Assembly: GCF_014193655.1 (NCBI RefSeq)
Contig: NZ_JACHZQ010000001.1
Location: forward strand, 992,001-1,056,000
Origin: Rhizobium sp. BK313
GTDB lineage: Bacteria; Pseudomonadota; Alphaproteobacteria; Rhizobiales; Rhizobiaceae
DNA length: 64,000 bases
Reading direction: 5' to 3'
The position numbers and the translations under genes are program-made. The stretch's first letter is position 1, and each line of letters starts with the position of its first letter. The notes below the pieces were generated by a model, which was given only the letters and a program-made list of their open reading frames with translations, searched no databases and had not been told where the DNA came from. This document shows, piece after piece, positions 16,940-25,855 of the stretch.

Positions 16940-18086
16940 ATGAGGCATTGACCTGGCACGGAAGCGGCGACATTCGATGTGAGGAAGTGGACGATCATTC
17001 AGGACGTCGCGACGCGATCATCAAAGTGACGAGCTGCGCCATTTGCGGGTCTGACCTGCATCTCTACGGCGGTCCGGGCATGCATGCCGGCGACGTGATG
17101 GGCCATGAAACCATGGGAGAGGTCGTCGAAGTCGGCCGCGGAAATTCCCAGCTTAGGATCGGCGACCGCGTAGTCGTACCGTTTACGATTTCCTGCGGCG
17201 AATGCTCCATGTGCCAGCGCAGCCTTTTTTCATTGTGCCAACGGTCGAATCCTTCTGGCGCCAAGCAGGCCGAGCAGATCGGGTATCCGACTGCAGCCTG
17301 TTCGGGTATTCCGACATGTACGGCCGCTTCCCAGGTGGACAGGCCCAGTACCTGCGCGTGCCTTTCGCCGACGTCGGACCGATCAAGGTTCGACGGTCTC
17401 AGCGACGAGCAGGTCCTGTTCTTGAGCGATATCTTTCCGACCGGTTACATGGCGGCGGAGAATTGCGACATCCGGCTGGGACAAGCTATTGCGGTGTTCG
17501 GTTGCGATCCGGTCGGCCTGTTCGCGATAAAGTCCGCCTTCCTTCTCGGCGCAGAACGAGTGATCGCCATCGACACGGTGCAGGAGCGGCTGGCGCTGGC
17601 TCAGCAGACGGGCGCCGAGATGCTCGACTACACCGACTAGGCCCGCAGAAGCGGATCGTCGAGATGACCGGCGGAAACGGTCCCGACGCTGTCATCGAAG
17701 CCGTCGGAATGGAGAGCCACGGCACGGGCAGGGGCATGCAATCCGTGCAGTCCAAGCTTACCTCAACGGAACGGCCATGCGTTCTAAACCAGGCAATCCT
17801 CGCATGCCGTCCGGGCGCGACTGTCTCGCTTCCGGGCGTCTTTATTGGTCCAGCGGTCCCGGTGCCGCTTGGTGCCTTCGTCGGCAAGGGGCTCACGCTG
17901 AAGACCAGGCAGACGCACGTGCAGCGCTAACTCGAACCACTGATGAACCTCATCATCGAAGGCAAGATCGACCCGTCCTTCCTGACCACCCATCGCATCG
18001 GATTTGAAGCAGGGCCCGCTGCTTACAGGACCTTCCGCGATAAGGAAGATGGCTGCGTGAAAGTCGTAATTCGGCCGAATGGCTGA
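16940..18086 (+). pseudogene. broken zinc-dependent alcohol dehydrogenase
   Basis: Reads through several frames as a glutathione-independent formaldehyde-dehydrogenase-like zinc enzyme: ALTWHGSGDIRCEEV (one base missing after ATG), CAICGSDLHLYGG, AGDVMGHETMGEVVEVG, a structural-zinc cysteine cluster (CGECSMCQ...C), then LSDEQVLFLSDIFPTGYMAA, IAVFGCDPVGLFAIKSAFLL, and a tail to KVVIRPNG. At least three frameshifts interrupt it. It follows the SDR gene by 55 bases and was probably co-transcribed. Confidence 0.9.
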
Positions 18087-18128
18087 ACTTCGACGGCTGC
18101 CTTAAACGGCCTGTAGCCGAGTGAGATT

Positions 18129-18474
18129 ATGGAGGCTATGGGCTCTCAGCTTGAGCTCGAGGACCTGGGACTCGAGTACGAAATCCGCTTCTACACGTCT
18201 GGCGAGGATTGCCCGAATCGACTGGATTTGACGGCTGGCTTTCGGAAGGAAGTAGAAGGGCGCTACCTGCGCCTTCGCTAAGTAGGAGTTCTGCCAGAAC
18301 TGGGTTCTCCTGCATTCAAGTCCAAACATCGCTCTTGCAGATGTCCCACAAGCAGCCCTCCGGCAAAGTTCTCACATTGAGCGGCTGGATCGGCTTGAGC
18401 GCGGTCAGGCGCCGTTGATTGAGATTTATCGGGAGACGATTCCCGAAGCCGCGGCCACTGGGGAAGCTTCTTGA
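18129..18474 (+). other. coding-like remnants, unassigned
   Basis: Two short frames look protein-like: 18129-18281 (50 codons, MEAMGSQLELEDLGLEYEIR...) and a frame ending at 18474 with HIERLDRLERGQAPLIEIYR and a short acidic-Ala tail. Neither has a clear ribosome site or a family I recognise; they may be two pieces of one decayed gene. Confidence 0.3.
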
Positions 18475-18574
18475 GCGCGAGATCATTGGAGTCCGGATCG
18501 ACAATCAAACCTGAAGCTCTATGCGGCTCTGGCGTCAAACGCGTTCACGCCTGCCTGCCTCGGAGAGCATGACC

Positions 18575-18829
18575 TCACTCCTCGTAAATAAATACCCCTG
18601 CCTCACGAGCCGCAGCGATAAAAGCTTCACGAGCTTCACCGATGGTCGCTCGGCCTTCATGGACTTTGACAAGAACTTGAGCTGCAGCGACATAGGCTTT
18701 GCCCTCGACGGTATCTGGCCATTCGTTCAGCAAGAATTCTGCCGCGCGTTCAGTGCTGTTGATCATGACGTAGTGTCCGAGCTTCACGGTTTCGATCGTG
18801 ACTGGGTGATCCCACAGTTGTCTGACCAT
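18575..18829 (-). CDS. DUF982 family protein
   Basis: An 84-residue DUF982 protein: W-D-H-P-V-T-I-E at the start, then INSTERAAEFLLNEWPDTVEG, the helix YVAAAQVLVKVHEG, and AREAFIAAAREAGVFI. The start at 18829 is set by GGAGG 9 bases upstream; the frame extends further but lacks the family pattern there. A clear EcfG-type site lies 22 bases upstream of the ATG, so this gene is probably stress induced. Confidence 0.88.
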   Translation of the reverse strand: MVRQLWDHPVTIETVKLGHYVMINSTERAAEFLLNEWPDTVEGKAYVAAAQVLVKVHEGRATIGEAREAFIAAAREAGVFIYEE

Positions 18830-18851
18830 GGCGATATTCCTCCGCTCAGAA

Positions 18852-18876
18852 CCGGCAATCGGACGCTTTGTTCCAA
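18852..18876 (-). promoter_or_regulatory. EcfG-type promoter of DUF982 gene
   Basis: On the minus strand GGAAC (18876-18872), N17, GTT (18854-18852), close upstream of the ribosome site and the ATG at 18829. Confidence 0.65.
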
Positions 18877-19389
18877 GCCCGTAACCCAAACAATACAGCT
18901 TCCGACAACTTTGCTCTGCGAGGCCCTTTCGGTGAGCAATCGGGGTCCCAGTTCCAAGTCCTTGAGTGGTCCCCATGAACGGAAATGTGGCAGATCAGTG
19001 CCGATTTTCAATACTGACAATCATACAAGGAATATTGTCGGATATCTAAGCAGGAAGACGTCAGATCAAAACCCGCCGCTGCTAAGGAGTTGAGGGTTTC
19101 TCCGCAGGCCTTGCAGTGAACAGCGTCCCAATCGTGCCGCGGCCGCCCGCGTCTGTGGCATGGAAAGGGTGACCTTGTGTGGTCAAACGATCGCCTGGGC
19201 GATGCGGATGATCATCGTGATAACTCTTCCGTCTCGTGCATCAAGACATGGGCTTTCGAATGCCCGCCGAAACCGCTGGTCACAGAACGGCACCTTTTTG
19301 TTGATTTCTGAGGATGTCGCGCGCTCTGGACATCCGCTTGGGAGGAAATGTCGATCGTCGGCGAAAGTTCATCGGGGATCATCCTCTTC
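18877..19389. other. 513 bases with no recognisable gene
   Basis: Short open frames here are not supported by ribosome sites or protein character. It separates the DUF982 gene from the second alcohol dehydrogenase relic. Confidence 0.5.
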
Positions 19390-19742
19390 TCGACAAGGCG
19401 AAAGCCGCCGTCTATCTCTCCACTGACCGCGTTCATGTGCTCCGTGAGGGTATCATGAACTGCCGCAAGGGGGCACAGTCTTTATCCCCGGCGTCTATGT
19501 CGGCATGGTCGACAACGATCGGCGCGGCGATGAATAAGGGCTGACGTCGAAGATGGGCCAGACCCACGTCTAAAAGTACACGAGGACCCTAACGGAGAAG
19601 TTAGAAGCAGGTGGGATCGATCCGAGATTCGTCATCACCATCCAGCATCCCTTGAAGACCCACCCGATGTACGAGAAGTTCCGCGACAAGGGCCTGAATC
19701 CGGTGAACAGGGGCGGCCACTCTCGCCGCGTTTCCCGGCCCT
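19390..19742 (+). pseudogene. C-terminal relic of a second zinc alcohol dehydrogenase
   Basis: DKAKAAVYLSTDRVHVLREG, IMNCRKG, FIPGVYVGMVDN, then in other frames MGQTHVQ-like and KLEAGGIDPRFVITIQHPL and YEKFRDKG. This is the last third of a zinc dehydrogenase related to, but different in sequence from, the one at 16940-18086. Frameshifts and stops are frequent and the catalytic domain is absent. Confidence 0.75.
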
Positions 19743-20090
19743 CTAGGAATTATTCAGTATTCGTAGCCGCCTGATCTCCTCAGCGAGCGCCAGCAGGCTC
19801 CTCGAAACTGTCAAATTGGATATCTCCTCGATATTTTCGGCGACGCCCGAGATCGCGTGGTCGACAGCCACGTTGATCGGTGCAACCTTGCCCGTCTTCA
19901 GGATCAGCTCCCGCAGTGCTCGAGCCATCGACAATCCGCGCTCCAGGAGCCGGCGCTTCTCTGACGGTCCCAGCTTCTCGACTTCGTTCGCGGCCCGGAC
20001 AAGCTCGGCGATGAAATCAGTCGTCTTCGTCAAGAATTTTGATCTCCGGTTCGGTGCGGACCCTAAGCAATTCACGTTTTCCGGGTACAC
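19743..20090 (-). CDS. helical hypothetical protein
   Basis: A 115-residue protein, mostly helical: TKTTDFIAELVRAANEVEKL, PSEKRRLLERGLSMARALRE, HAISGVAENIEEIS and a C-terminal LLALAEEIRRLRIL. No signal peptide. The start is not certain; an internal start nearer TKTTDFIAEL is possible since the first 20 residues look unlike protein core. Function unknown. Confidence 0.55.
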   Translation of the reverse strand: MYPENVNCLGSAPNRRSKFLTKTTDFIAELVRAANEVEKLGPSEKRRLLERGLSMARALRELILKTGKVAPINVAVDHAISGVAENIEEISNLTVSRSLLALAEEIRRLRILNNS

Positions 20091-20214
20091 ATTCGAGCTG
20101 CGGGTCCCGGGCAGTCGTTCGTCACATCGGGCGAACCGGTACCGTCCGCGAATGCTGCCACTCTATCGACCTGCATCCTCATCCGCAATTTGTGTTCCAA
20201 GTGCCCTCAAATCC

Positions 20215-20427
20215 CTAGTCGTTCGCGGCGCCGGGAGGCGAGATCACGGCGTAGAATTCGAATTCTTCCAAGGTGTAGTGCTGATCCGAACTCAGGATGG
20301 CTACTGTGAGGTAGTCGGGATGTCGCCCAAACACGGTCGAAACCTGCACAACCTCCATTTCGTCGCTTTCTATGCGGCGTGCCCAATAATAACCGTCAGG
20401 TTGCAGTTCGGTTCTGGCGATGGGCAT
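20215..20427 (-). CDS. small conserved hypothetical protein
   Basis: A 70-residue protein: MPIARTELQPDGYYWARRI, MEVVQVSTVFGRHPDYLTVA, then HYTLEEFEFYAVISPP. The alternating strands and aromatic residues look like a compact all-beta protein. AGGAG lies 8 bases before the ATG. Similar small proteins occur on rhizobial plasmids; function unknown. Confidence 0.7.
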   Translation of the reverse strand: MPIARTELQPDGYYWARRIESDEMEVVQVSTVFGRHPDYLTVAILSSDQHYTLEEFEFYAVISPPGAAND

Positions 20428-20512
20428 TGCGCAGGCTCCTAGTGGCGCTAGTTATTTCGATGATTGGCGTCGGGCCCAATACGAGCCGTATCCCATCACT
20501 CGTTGATAATCC

Positions 20513-21106
20513 CTAGTTGATCGAGATCGCGGCGACGGGGTCGGCATCGCCGAGCATTTCCGCCAAGTGCAGCCGTCCCCGCGAAACGCGGCTCTTGATG
20601 GTGCCGACTTTGCATCGGCAGGCCACCGCGGCGTCCTCGTACGAAATACCGTTGGCAACGAGAAGGATAGCCTTTCTCTCCCCGGCCGAGAGGCGTCGAA
20701 GCGCTGCGTCCACGTCCACCGCGCGCAGCGCCCAATCCTGTCCAGCCAATACCGGCACGTCGTAGGTCACTGCGTCGTCCAGCCCGCCGCAGCTTTCACG
20801 AATTCTTCGCCTGTACGCACTGCAATACGCGTTCCGCATGATCGTGAACAGCCATGACTTCATGCAGGAACCTGGTCTGAAGTGGTCGAGGTGACCGAGC
20901 GCCCGGAAGATCGCCTCCTGCACAAGATCGTCGGCATCGCTGCTGGACCGCACGAACCGGAAGGCGAATGACCGAAGCGCTGGTATGAGCGTTACAATTT
21001 CCTCCTCAATGCTGGTAGAACTCGATAATGCCTGCAACCGCGTAGCTCCCGTTAAAGTGGGCCAATGCCCGATAACGCACGTTGTTCCATGTTCGAAACC
21101 GTACAT
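20513..21106 (-). CDS. EcfG-type ECF sigma factor
   Basis: A protein of up to 197 residues. Region 2: EIVTLIPALRSFAFRFVRSS, DADDLVQEAIFRALGHLDHF, SCMKSWLFTIMRNAYCSAYR. Region 4: AALRRLSAGERKAILLVANG, ISYEDAAVACRCKVGTIKSR and VSRGRLHLAEML. The segment M-K-S-W-L-F-T-I-M-R-N-x-Y and the C-x-V-G-T-I-K-S-R-V-S-R-x-R helix are typical of EcfG (ECF15), the Rhizobiales general-stress sigma factor, normally held by NepR and released by PhyR. No phyR or clear nepR is adjacent. The first ~30 residues are unlike the family, so an internal start is possible. Matching promoter-like sites are spread through this window. Confidence 0.88.
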   Translation of the reverse strand: MYGFEHGTTCVIGHWPTLTGATRLQALSSSTSIEEEIVTLIPALRSFAFRFVRSSSDADDLVQEAIFRALGHLDHFRPGSCMKSWLFTIMRNAYCSAYRRRIRESCGGLDDAVTYDVPVLAGQDWALRAVDVDAALRRLSAGERKAILLVANGISYEDAAVACRCKVGTIKSRVSRGRLHLAEMLGDADPVAAISIN

Positions 21107-21283
21107 TCATCAATCGGGAGGACCGCATTGATTCAAACATCTAGCATTTGGAAAAATCCGCGTGGTGAAAGCTGGAATGTCCGGTGGCAGGCATTCAGCG
21201 TTTGAACACCGGAATCGCCCTGAACGATCGAAGCCGCTTGACTGGCCTCGATCGCCTTAGTGGTGCGATCGCGGTGTCCGTCG

Positions 21284-21308
21284 GGAACCTTCGCCTCGCG
21301 ACCGAGTT
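21284..21308 (+). promoter_or_regulatory. EcfG-type promoter of DUF2934-like gene
   Basis: GGAAC (21284-21288), N17, GTT (21306-21308), 22 bases before the ATG at 21331. May also read into ligD. Confidence 0.6.
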
Positions 21309-21330
21309 CGGGTGTGAGGGAGGGCATGAA

Positions 21331-21504
21331 ATGACCGACGTCTGCGAAGAAGCAATCAGGCGGGCAGCGTATGCGATGAGGGAATGCGAGGGTCGGCCAG
21401 ATGGCCAGCATGGCGCGTCCGGATTCATCCGTCCCGAAGAACATCTGAGGCAGGCGAGGGCGGTCAGGTTAGACCAGCGACGATGTGATGGCCCGAGGGA
21501 CTGA
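21331..21504 (+). CDS. DUF2934-like small protein
   Basis: A 57-residue protein. CEEAIRRAAYAMRECEGRPD follows the DUF2934 helix pattern (I..RAY..W...G.P.G), but the usual HW is replaced by a GASGFIRPEEHL stretch, so a small frame change may have altered the end. GGAGGG lies upstream of the ATG, and an EcfG-type site just before it supports a real gene. A separate 33-codon frame (21530-21631, PPPYRPARPKAETP) just upstream of ligD could be its displaced tail. A fuller DUF2934 protein is at 37903. Confidence 0.55.
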   Translation: MTDVCEEAIRRAAYAMRECEGRPDGQHGASGFIRPEEHLRQARAVRLDQRRCDGPRD

Positions 21505-21646
21505 AACCACCCCTTATCAAGAAGGCCTAATGGAAGATAGGGAAGGCTCGTCTCCCACCAAGAGCCCGCCGCCGTACCGCCCGGCTCGTCCAAAGGCCGA
21601 AACGCCAGCAAGTTCCGTTGCCGCAATTTAAAAGGTCGAGGCATTC

Positions 21647-24304
21647 ATGGTGGACGACACGCTCTCCAAATATAGATCGAAACGCGATTTCAAGGTCACT
21701 CAGGAGCCGAGCGGCGCTGGCCGCCTTAAGCCTTCCAACCGCCAGCGCTTCGTCATCCAGAAGCATGACGCCACCCGGCTTCACTACGATCTGCGCCTGG
21801 AGCTTGACGGAGTCTTCAAGTCTTGGGCGGTAACACGCGGCCCTTCGCTGGATCCGCGAGACAAGCGGCTTGCTGTGGAAGTTGAAGACCATCCGCTGGA
21901 CTACGGAGACTTCGAGGGAACGATCCCAAAGGGTGAATACGGTGGCGGCACCGTAATGCTCTGGGACCGTGGCTACTGGGAACCCGAAGGCAAGAAGACA
22001 CCCCAGCAGGCTCTCGAGAAAGGCGACTTCAAGTTCACGCTCGAGGGAGTACGCCTTCATGGCAGCTTCGTCCTTGTCCGCATGAAGAATGATCGCGACG
22101 TCGGCGAGCGTAGGAATTGGTTACTCATCAAGCATAGGGACGAGTTTGCCGTCGATGGAAACGGTGCCGCGGTTCTCGGCGACGCCACGTCGGTGGCGTC
22201 CGGGCGCACGATGGAGGACATCGCCGCTGGAAAGGGCCGCAACCCAAAGCCCTTTATGGCATCCGGCGGCGCCGTCGAAGCGGACGCCGTCTGGGACAGC
22301 AGCACGGGTCTTGCCTCGCATCGACGGAAAGTCGGAAAAGAGAAAGACGAAAAACCTTCGCGCACGAAACCGAAGGCGCCGAGCAACCTCCCTGACTTCG
22401 TACCTCCGCAGTTGTGCGAGAGCCGCGAACGGCCACCATCCGGGGCCGGCTGGATTCATGAGATCAAGTTCGACGGGTATCGCATCCAGATGCGGGTGTC
22501 GGACGGCAAGGTCTCCCTCAAGACCCGGAAGGGGCTCGATTGGACCGCACGATATCAAGCCATCGAGGAGGCGGTCTCCGCGCTCCCGGACGTCATCATC
22601 GACGGTGAGATATGTGCCCTCGATGAACACGGCGCACCGGACTTCGCCGCTCTGCAGGCAGCGCTTTCCGAAGGGAAGACGTCCGACCTCGTCTACTTCG
22701 CCTTCGATCTCCTGTTCGAAGGCGATATCGATTGGCGAGGCAAGCCTCTAGTGGATCGAAAGGCCCGGCTCCAGGCAGTTCTCAAGGAGGCGGGAAAGAA
22801 TGAGCGCCTTCGATTTGTCGATCACTTTGACACAGGTGGCGACGCCGTGCTCAAGTCTGCGTGCAGACTCTCGCTTGAAGGGATCGTTTCCAAGAGGGCG
22901 GATGCGCCGTACCAGTCGGGCAGGACCGATAGCTGGGCGAAGTCCAAATGCAGGGCCGGGCACGAGGTCGTCATCGGAGGCTGGGCGACGACCAACGGCA
23001 AGTTTCGTTCTCTACTGGTAGGGGTGAACCGTGGAGATAGCTTTGTCTATGTCGGACGTGTGGGGACGGGGTATTCCGCAAGCAAGGTCGAGACGCTTCT
23101 GCCCCGTCTTCGAGCCATGAAATCGAACCTTTCGCCTTTCACCGGTATCGGCGCGCCAAAGAAAGGTAGCGACATCTTCTGGGTCGAGCCCGAGCTTGTG
23201 GCGGAAATCGAGTTTGCAGGATGGACTGCCGATGGCCAGGTTAGACAGGCTGCCTTCAAGGGTTTGCGGGAAGACAAGCCCGCAGGCGAGGTCCAGGCGG
23301 AAATGCCGGCTGCACCGGAAAACGTCCAAGTGCCTGAGCCTGAGAAGGAAGTCCCAAAGGCCAGCCGTCGCAAATCGTCCGCGAAGGCAAATGTCATGGG
23401 CGTCCTCATATCCCACCCCGACAAGACGCTATGGCCGGACGCAGGCGATGCCAAGCCTGTGACGAAGCTCGACCTTGCGATTTACTTCGAAGCCGTCGGT
23501 CCGTGGATGCTTTCGCATCTCAAAGGCCGACCTTGCTCTATTATTCGCGCGCCGGATGGTCTTGGAGGCGAGCAGTTCTTCCAGCGTCACGCCGGACTTG
23601 GGACCTCGAACCTTCTGGAGCTGGTGACGGTCTTCGGCGACCGCAAGCCGTACCTTCAAATCGACCGTATAGAAGGGCTCGCGGCGGTCGCCCAAATATC
23701 GGGGCTGGAGCTTCATCCTTGGAACTGCGAGCCGGACCAGCCCGAGATGCCGGGTCGGCTCGTATTCGACCTCGACCCCGGAACCAACGTCCCCTTTTCC
23801 GTCGTCGTGGAAGCCGCGAAGGAAATGCGGGATCGTCTCGATGCTCTTGGACTGGTTAGCTTTTGCAAGACGACCGGAGGCAAGGGCCTTCATGTCGTGA
23901 CACCATTGGTCGTGGACAAGAAGAGCAAAATGACATGGCCTGTCGCAAAGTCGTTTGCGCACGATGTCTGTCTGCAGATGTCGAGGGACGCCCCCGACCA
24001 ATATCTGGTCAATATGGCCAAGAAGCTCCGTAACGGCCGCATCTTTCTTGACTACCTGCGAAACGACAGAATGGCCACGGCTGTTGCTCCGTTGTCGCCT
24101 CGAGCCCGTCCAGGCGCCACAGTGTCGATGCCGCTTACCTGGCCGCAAGTGAAGGCAGATCTCGATCCCAATCGCTTCACCGTCAGAACAGTGCCGGCTC
24201 TTCTTGAGAAGACCGACGCCTGGAAGGACTATCTCGATAGCGAGCGTTCGCTTGAAAAGGCGATCGAACTTTTGGCCAAGTCCTCGAAACGGTCAGCCGC
24301 TTAG
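21647..24304 (+). CDS. ligD: DNA ligase D (PE-ligase-polymerase)
   Basis: An 885-residue non-homologous end-joining enzyme. Residues 1-180: 3'-phosphoesterase domain with [20 protein letters not shown] and [20 protein letters not shown]. From about 255: ATP-dependent ligase with the adenylated lysine in EIKFDGYR near residue 274, then [19 protein letters not shown] and the OB fold. From about 585: polymerase/primase domain with [23 protein letters not shown] near 706 and FLDYLRNDR. The PE-Lig-Pol order is usual in Rhizobiales. LigD normally works with Ku, which is not in this window. The second ligase gene starts 9 bases after its stop, forming an operon; an EcfG-type site lies about 340 bases upstream. 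Confidence 0.95.
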   Translation: MVDDTLSKYRSKRDFKVTQEPSGAGRLKPSNRQRFVIQKHDATRLHYDLRLELDGVFKSWAVTRGPSLDPRDKRLAVEVEDHPLDYGDFEGTIPKGEYGGGTVMLWDRGYWEPEGKKTPQQALEKGDFKFTLEGVRLHGSFVLVRMKNDRDVGERRNWLLIKHRDEFAVDGNGAAVLGDATSVASGRTMEDIAAGKGRNPKPFMASGGAVEADAVWDSSTGLASHRRKVGKEKDEKPSRTKPKAPSNLPDFVPPQLCESRERPPSGAGWIHEIKFDGYRIQMRVSDGKVSLKTRKGLDWTARYQAIEEAVSALPDVIIDGEICALDEHGAPDFAALQAALSEGKTSDLVYFAFDLLFEGDIDWRGKPLVDRKARLQAVLKEAGKNERLRFVDHFDTGGDAVLKSACRLSLEGIVSKRADAPYQSGRTDSWAKSKCRAGHEVVIGGWATTNGKFRSLLVGVNRGDSFVYVGRVGTGYSASKVETLLPRLRAMKSNLSPFTGIGAPKKGSDIFWVEPELVAEIEFAGWTADGQVRQAAFKGLREDKPAGEVQAEMPAAPENVQVPEPEKEVPKASRRKSSAKANVMGVLISHPDKTLWPDAGDAKPVTKLDLAIYFEAVGPWMLSHLKGRPCSIIRAPDGLGGEQFFQRHAGLGTSNLLELVTVFGDRKPYLQIDRIEGLAAVAQISGLELHPWNCEPDQPEMPGRLVFDLDPGTNVPFSVVVEAAKEMRDRLDALGLVSFCKTTGGKGLHVVTPLVVDKKSKMTWPVAKSFAHDVCLQMSRDAPDQYLVNMAKKLRNGRIFLDYLRNDRMATAVAPLSPRARPGATVSMPLTWPQVKADLDPNRFTVRTVPALLEKTDAWKDYLDSERSLEKAIELLAKSSKRSAA

Positions 24305-24313
24305 GGATAGCCA

Positions 24314-25357
24314 ATGGCGAAGAGTTCCGACGCTCAGGAGTTTGGATTGCCACTCGACCTGGAGCCGATGGAGGCAAAATCCGCCGACGAGCTCCCCAAC
24401 GAGGAGGGCTGGCAATTCGAGCCAAAATGGGACGGATTTCGATGCCTGGCCTTTAAGGAGGGCGACGTCGTCGATATCAGAGCGAAGTCGGGAAAGCCGC
24501 TCGGTCGCTACTTTCCAGAGATCCTGTCTTTGCTGAGAGGTCTGCCACTCGAAAGGTTCGTCGTCGACGGGGAACTGGTGATCGAACTCGAGGGCAGGCT
24601 CTCATTCGAGGCCATGCAGATGCGGCTGCATCCTGCCGAGAGCCGAATTCGCAAACTCTCCGCGTCGACACCCGCCAAGCTTGTCCTGTTCGACTTCCTT
24701 TTGTCGCCGGATGGGACCTCGTACGTCGACGAACTATTGGCTAACCGGCGCCCTTCTTTGGAAAGGGTCATGAACCCACATCTGAAACCGGCAGAACTCG
24801 TCCTGTCGCCCTTCACGACTGACATCGAACAAGCCCGCCGGTGGCTGTTGGAGGCTGGCAACGGCGGGACGGATGGCGTGGTCTGCAAGCGCCTCGACGG
24901 GAAGTATGAAGTCGGAACTCGAGCCATGGTGAAGGTTAAGCGTCTGCGGACGGCCGACTGCGTGGTCGGCGGTTTTCGTTATTCAACCAAGTCCAAAGAG
25001 GTCGGATCCCTTCTCTTGGGGCTATACAACGAAGAGGGCGAGCTGGATCACGTGGGCTTCACCTCGACCATTTCGGACGCCGAACGCAAAGTGCTCACGA
25101 GGAAGCTTGAAGCCCTGCGCGGGCCCCCAGGATTTACAGGCAAGGCGCCGGGCGGTCCTAGCCGATGGAGTACCGAACGGACGGGTGAGTGGGAGCCATT
25201 AAAGCTTGAACTCGTCGTCGAAGTCAGGTTCGACCATGTGACCGGGCATCGATTTCGGCATGGCACCATGCTGATGCGTTGGCGGCCCGATAAGAAGCCG
25301 TCGCAGTGCAGGTTCGACCAAATTGAGCAGGCCGTCCCTAGAGATCCGACATCCTAA
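24314..25357 (+). CDS. ATP-dependent DNA ligase (LigC-like)
   Basis: A 347-residue stand-alone ligase. The adenylation motif is EPKWDGFR near residue 37; VDGELVIELEG, LFDFLLSPDGTSY, GTDGVVCKRLDGKY and MVKVKRLRTADCVVGGF are the later nucleotidyltransferase motifs, and the OB fold ends with LVVEVRFDHVTGHRFRHGT and RWRPDK. It would seal nicks during end joining or stress repair and complements LigD, from which it is separated by 9 bases. It lacks phosphoesterase and polymerase domains. Confidence 0.93.
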   Translation: MAKSSDAQEFGLPLDLEPMEAKSADELPNEEGWQFEPKWDGFRCLAFKEGDVVDIRAKSGKPLGRYFPEILSLLRGLPLERFVVDGELVIELEGRLSFEAMQMRLHPAESRIRKLSASTPAKLVLFDFLLSPDGTSYVDELLANRRPSLERVMNPHLKPAELVLSPFTTDIEQARRWLLEAGNGGTDGVVCKRLDGKYEVGTRAMVKVKRLRTADCVVGGFRYSTKSKEVGSLLLGLYNEEGELDHVGFTSTISDAERKVLTRKLEALRGPPGFTGKAPGGPSRWSTERTGEWEPLKLELVVEVRFDHVTGHRFRHGTMLMRWRPDKKPSQCRFDQIEQAVPRDPTS

Positions 25358-25555
25358 GGTTCGCTTCCGTCTCGCGCAATTCGCCAGGACGGCGCGGACG
25401 CCTGTTCCGCCCGCAGCAGTACCGACGTCGCTCGCACCTTGAAGACCGCCGATAGTTACATTAGCTGGGCGGTCGCAATAGTGTTGTCGTCTTTCTCGCC
25501 TCATCGTTGGCATCTCGGCGGCGGCAGAAGCGAGGAGGGTACGGCGGTCCATCAT
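25358..25555 (-). pseudogene. 5' remnant of an exported-protein gene
   Basis: AGGAG precedes two ATGs (25555 and 25552) on the minus strand, and an EcfG-type site lies 28 bases further upstream. The peptide starts MMDRRTLLASAAAE, a Tat-like RR motif with an Ala-rich stretch, but then turns into sequence with no protein character and runs into the end of the ligase gene. This looks like a promoter and signal-peptide start whose body was lost. Confidence 0.45.
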
Positions 25556-25582
25556 ATTCTCCTCGTTGAAACTGCCCGTTAA

Positions 25583-25607
25583 CCTTCGCTCGTACCGAAT
25601 GTTCCGC
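25583..25607 (-). promoter_or_regulatory. EcfG-type promoter-like site
   Basis: On the minus strand GGAAC (25607-25603), N17, GTT (25585-25583), 27 bases before the ATG at 25555. Confidence 0.55.
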
Positions 25608-25855
25608 GATGGGGAACATTCTCTGCGTCGCTTCAGATTTGAAAGCCCGGCTGATTTAACCGGCCCGTGCTATGCTCGTTCCTAGACGCGATGGAATGCC
25701 TTACTCTGGCTCTGGCCGGAGTGGGACTGCGACTGTGATTGGCGGTCGTCGACCCTCGACTTCAGTCTTGCGAACGGTGTCGTTGCCTGCCATGGCAGGC
25801 ATACCCATGTCGCTCGGGAAGGTCTTCGTCGGCGCCAGGCGACGCCCATGTATTG

